Source of the DNA: Catenovulum adriaticum
Lineage (GTDB): Bacteria; Pseudomonadota; Gammaproteobacteria; Enterobacterales; Alteromonadaceae
Direction of reading: 5' to 3'
DNA: 64,000 bases
NCBI RefSeq assembly: GCF_026725475.1
Contig: NZ_CP109965.1
Coordinates: forward strand, 744,001-808,000
The notes under the pieces were generated by a model. The model was given only the letters and a program-made list of their open reading frames with translations. It did not search any database and had not been told where the DNA came from. The translations under genes and the position numbers were made by a program. This document shows positions 61,575-64,000 of the stretch, piece after piece. Position 1 is the stretch's first letter. Each line of letters opens with the position of its first letter.

Positions 61575-62079
61575 TCGACCGTTATTTTTCGAAATTAATA
61601 ACTGATAACTGTATGGTCAATCGTAAGCTTTTTCTATGCCGAGTTAGCGAATGGTTCCGCGTTTAGGTTTTCTACCTAAAAAATTATTTAAATTTTAGTC
61701 AATGTTGTCTTAAAAGTTGTTTTAAACGATAAAGCAACTTTAGCCCGAAATTCCCTGTGGACGGCGTTTGTAGCCAACTCTAAAAATATACCACTGCCAA
61801 TCCATAAAAATAATTCATTAATTAATGAATTAAAATCAATTTTATTCATGTTAGCTTCAAAGTATAAAACACACTCTGCTCTTAACTTTCGTCAATATCG
61901 CTGTGAGATCTTGTTAGATATCGTAGATATACGTAAAGACGACTCATTAGAGAGCTCAGCGCGGTAGATTGGAAAATACACCAAACGTAAAAAATAAATT
62001 TAAATTTTATCTCAGGATATTTTTCATGGGATTTGGTTTCGGAGCATTTTGTTCTAACAAAATAGGGTCGCAAATTACG
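61575..62079. promoter_or_regulatory. Upstream region of mesX with palindromes and a Met-box-like site
   Basis: About 500 bp. It contains a perfect 22-bp AT-only-core palindrome at 61811-61832 (arms TAATTCATTAA/TTAATGAATTA), an overlapping near-palindrome at 61825-61849 (ATGAAT..ATTCAT), and AGACGACT at 61937-61944, one mismatch from the MetJ half-box AGACGTCT but without a second good tandem box. A methionine regulator site is plausible but unproven. The longer open frame from 61969 in this region is judged an N-terminal overextension. Confidence 0.45.
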
Positions 62080-63069
62080 ATGAATAAAGACTTCACATTT
62101 ACGATTAAATATAATTGTCTCGATGAAAATTATCAGCCTTCAGACAACACTCGTATCACAACTAATTTTGCTAATTTAGCCAGAGGAAAGAGCCGTAAAG
62201 AGAATTTACGCAAAGCTTTAAAAATGATTAACAATAGTTTTAATGCGTTAGCACATTGGGATAACCCTAAAGGCGAACGTTATTCAGTTGAACTTGATAT
62301 CATTTCTGTCGATATGAAAATAGAAGGGGAAACTCATACCTTTCCAACGATTGAAATACTGAAAACAAATATAGTTGATCATAAAACGAATAAACGCATT
62401 GAGGGTATAGTCGGCAATAATTTTTCCTCTTATGTGAGAGATTATGATTTTAGTGTATTGCTGTCTGAACATAATAAGAATCAATCTACATTTAGTATCC
62501 CGGATAATTTTGGCGAGCTGCATGGAAAGCTATTTAAGTATTTTGTGAATTCAAACGCTTATAAACAGCACTTTAATAAACCGCCTGTTATTTGCCTGAG
62601 CGTATCGGATAATAAAATTTATCATCAAACTGAAAACCAGCACCCCGTATTAGGTCTTGAGTATCAACCCAATGACACTTCTTTGACTGAGCAATACTTT
62701 AAAAAAATGGGCTTACACGTTCGTTATTTTATGCCACCAAATAGTGTCGCCCCTTTGGCTTTTTATTTTGTTGGCGATTTGCTAAATGATTACACAAGCT
62801 TGGAGTTGATAAGCACTATTAGCACGATGGAAACGTTTCAAAAAATATATCGACCAGAAATTTATAATGCCAATGCGGTGGCAGGCAAGGCTTATCAACC
62901 AAATTTAAAAAACCAAGATCATTCGTTAACACAAATTGTTTACGATCGAGAGGAGCGTAGCAAGTTGTCTATTAAGCAAGGAAAGTTTGCCGAGGAGCAT
63001 TTAATCAAACCATACCAAAGCGTGCTTGAGCAGTGGTCTGCTAATAACTCACTTAACGAACCTGCTTAA
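62080..63069 (+). CDS. mesX: MesX (DUF1852), accessory protein of folate-independent methionine synthase
   Basis: About 329 residues. The start MNKDFTFTIKYNCLDENYQPS is preferred over a frame opening at 61969, since the extra residues do not look conserved. The body (TRITTNFANLARGKSRKENLRKALKMINNSFN, LDIISVDMKIEG, HTFPTIEILKTNIVDHKTN, FETFQKIYRPEIYNANAVAGKAYQPN-like MNxETFQKIYRPEIY) matches DUF1852. Published genetics on Acinetobacter and others showed DUF1852 (MesX) and MesD act together as a B12- and folate-independent, oxygen-requiring methionine synthase. The next gene is that synthase. Substrate methyl donor is not established. Confidence 0.85.
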   Translation: MNKDFTFTIKYNCLDENYQPSDNTRITTNFANLARGKSRKENLRKALKMINNSFNALAHWDNPKGERYSVELDIISVDMKIEGETHTFPTIEILKTNIVDHKTNKRIEGIVGNNFSSYVRDYDFSVLLSEHNKNQSTFSIPDNFGELHGKLFKYFVNSNAYKQHFNKPPVICLSVSDNKIYHQTENQHPVLGLEYQPNDTSLTEQYFKKMGLHVRYFMPPNSVAPLAFYFVGDLLNDYTSLELISTISTMETFQKIYRPEIYNANAVAGKAYQPNLKNQDHSLTQIVYDREERSKLSIKQGKFAEEHLIKPYQSVLEQWSANNSLNEPA

Positions 63070-63096
63070 CCATTAAAAGGAACAATAAAATTTATT

Positions 63097-64000
63097 ATGA
63101 AAATCTTATTACCGACTTCAACAGCAGGCAGTTTGCCTAAGCCATCATGGCTGGCACAACCTGAAAAACTCTGGTCACCTTGGAAATTGCAAGGTGAGGA
63201 GTTAATCGACGGAAAACATGATGCATTATGTTTGTCTTTGCAAGAACAGCAACAAGCCAATATTAATATTGTGAGTGACGGCGAGCAAACCCGGCAGCAC
63301 TTTGTGACGACATTTATTGAGCACTTGAGTGGCGTTGATTTTGAGAACCGTAAAACTGTTAAAATTCGTGATCGTTACGAGGCTAGCGTTCCAACGGTGG
63401 TTAGTGCTGTTTCTCGACCAAAGCCAGTTTTTGTGGAAGATGCCAAATTTTTACGCAAACAAACTAAACAACCTATAAAATGGGCCTTGCCAGGTCCGAT
63501 GACAATGATAGATACGCTTTTTGATGATTACTATAAGAGCCGTGAAAAGCTTGCTTGGGAATTTGCCAAAATTCTTAATCAAGAAGCGAAAGCGTTAGAA
63601 GCTGTAGGGGTGGATATCATTCAATTTGATGAACCCGCATTTAATGTATTCTTTGATGACGTTAATGATTGGGGTATTGCCTGTTTAGAGCGAGCAATTG
63701 AAGGGCTTAAGTGCGAAACCGCCGTGCATATTTGCTATGGGTATGGTATTAAAGCGAATACCGACTGGAAAAAAACGTTAGGCTCAGAATGGCTACAATA
63801 CGAAGCGGTTTTCCCCAAACTTAAAAACTCTAATATCGATATTATATCGCTAGAGTGTCATAACTCTCATGTGCCTATTGAATTGTTGGAACTTGTTCGG
63901 GGTAAAAAAGTGATGGTAGGCGCCATTGATGTCGCAAATAATATGATTGAAACGCCTGAAGAAGTCGCTAATACGTTGCGAGAAGCACTAAAGTTTGTTG
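63097..64000 (+). CDS. mesD: MesD-type methionine synthase (MetE catalytic-domain homologue), partial
   Basis: The frame opens at ATG 63097 (AAAAGGAAC upstream) and is cut by the window end after about 301 residues. Landmarks: KILLPTSTAGSLPKPSWLA at the start, IVSDGEQTRQHFVTTFIE, KWALPGPMTMIDTLFDDYY, IIQFDEPAFN, TAVHICYGYG (zinc-site histidine and cysteine) and DIISLECHNSH. It corresponds to the zinc-containing C-terminal methyltransferase half of MetE, without the folate-binding N-terminal half, as in MesA-MesD families. Being directly after mesX, it is identified as MesD. It forms methionine from homocysteine; the donor is unknown. Confidence 0.88.
   Translation, partial: MKILLPTSTAGSLPKPSWLAQPEKLWSPWKLQGEELIDGKHDALCLSLQEQQQANINIVSDGEQTRQHFVTTFIEHLSGVDFENRKTVKIRDRYEASVPTVVSAVSRPKPVFVEDAKFLRKQTKQPIKWALPGPMTMIDTLFDDYYKSREKLAWEFAKILNQEAKALEAVGVDIIQFDEPAFNVFFDDVNDWGIACLERAIEGLKCETAVHICYGYGIKANTDWKKTLGSEWLQYEAVFPKLKNSNIDIISLECHNSHVPIELLELVRGKKVMVGAIDVANNMIETPEEVANTLREALKFV

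Noticed and set aside
61969..62079. N-terminal extension of MesX with a membrane-like stretch
   Set aside because: The 37 residues before MNKDFTFTIKYN have no resemblance to DUF1852 proteins and overlap the regulatory region.

Overview
The window reads as chromosomal DNA of a marine gammaproteobacterium of the order Alteromonadales, plausibly a polysaccharide-degrading relative of Catenovulum or Alteromonas. This placement is an inference. It rests on the AT-rich coding style, the Gram-negative gene set (Syd, QueF, RluA, TrmB, TonB-dependent receptor), neighbourhoods such as divergent syd/queF, the MesX/MesD methionine pair, and a TonB-receptor starch locus. No rRNA, tRNA, CRISPR array or intact prophage is visible.

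Layout. 1-5.1 kb: end of an unidentified gene, short malic enzyme, aldose-6-phosphate mutarotase plus HAD phosphatase, and a Bcr/CflA efflux pump divergent from a MarR regulator, with two palindromic operators between them. 5.1-7.0 kb: an accessory island where a HEPN-like gene sits between two near-identical 332-bp direct repeats. 7.1-9.6 kb: SRP RNA (ffs, minus strand), aroA and rluA. 9.6-13.8 kb: an orphan small-RNA candidate, a frameshifted RoxA-like diheme cytochrome with a MITE-like element at its 5' end, an ANTAR regulator and a ruined SDR gene. 13.9-23.4 kb: sugar/H+ symporter, trmB, a GCS2-family ligase overlapping an AstE/aspartoacylase-type hydrolase, a three-gene minus-strand operon (dGTPase, polyA-polymerase-head nucleotidyltransferase, Cys-rich membrane protein), a small helical protein and a membrane diguanylate cyclase.

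23.5-35.8 kb is a starch/maltodextrin utilisation locus. Two TACGTATGCA-type operators precede a TonB-dependent receptor, a lipoprotein pullulanase with three C-terminal repeat modules, a GH13 amylase lipoprotein and a GH31 alpha-glucosidase/transglucosylase. Together with the MFS sugar symporter at 13.9 kb these would cover capture, debranching, depolymerisation and uptake of alpha-glucans; the regulator is not in the window.

36-43.9 kb: VOC protein, a YbaY-MliC-META lipoprotein, a GST-like protein, an EamA exporter preceded by a strong terminator and a possible leader peptide, phosphoenolpyruvate carboxylase and a START-domain protein. 43.9-52.5 kb: NAD-type isocitrate dehydrogenase, an HDOD-like protein, SDR, PpnN nucleosidase, a cytosolic diguanylate cyclase, queF/syd and a coiled-coil protein. 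52.6-57.9 kb: a second MITE-like element, then the leuABCD operon with a leucine-rich leader peptide and attenuator. 58.0 kb to the end: a response-regulator/GGDEF/EAL protein, a conserved family protein, and mesX-mesD, the latter cut by the window end.

The most notable items are the leuL attenuator, the attenuator-like leader before the EamA exporter, the HEPN gene between direct repeats, the MesX/MesD pair, the GCS2-hydrolase pair, the dGTPase operon and the cytochrome frameshift with its MITE. All family assignments come from motif reading without database searches.
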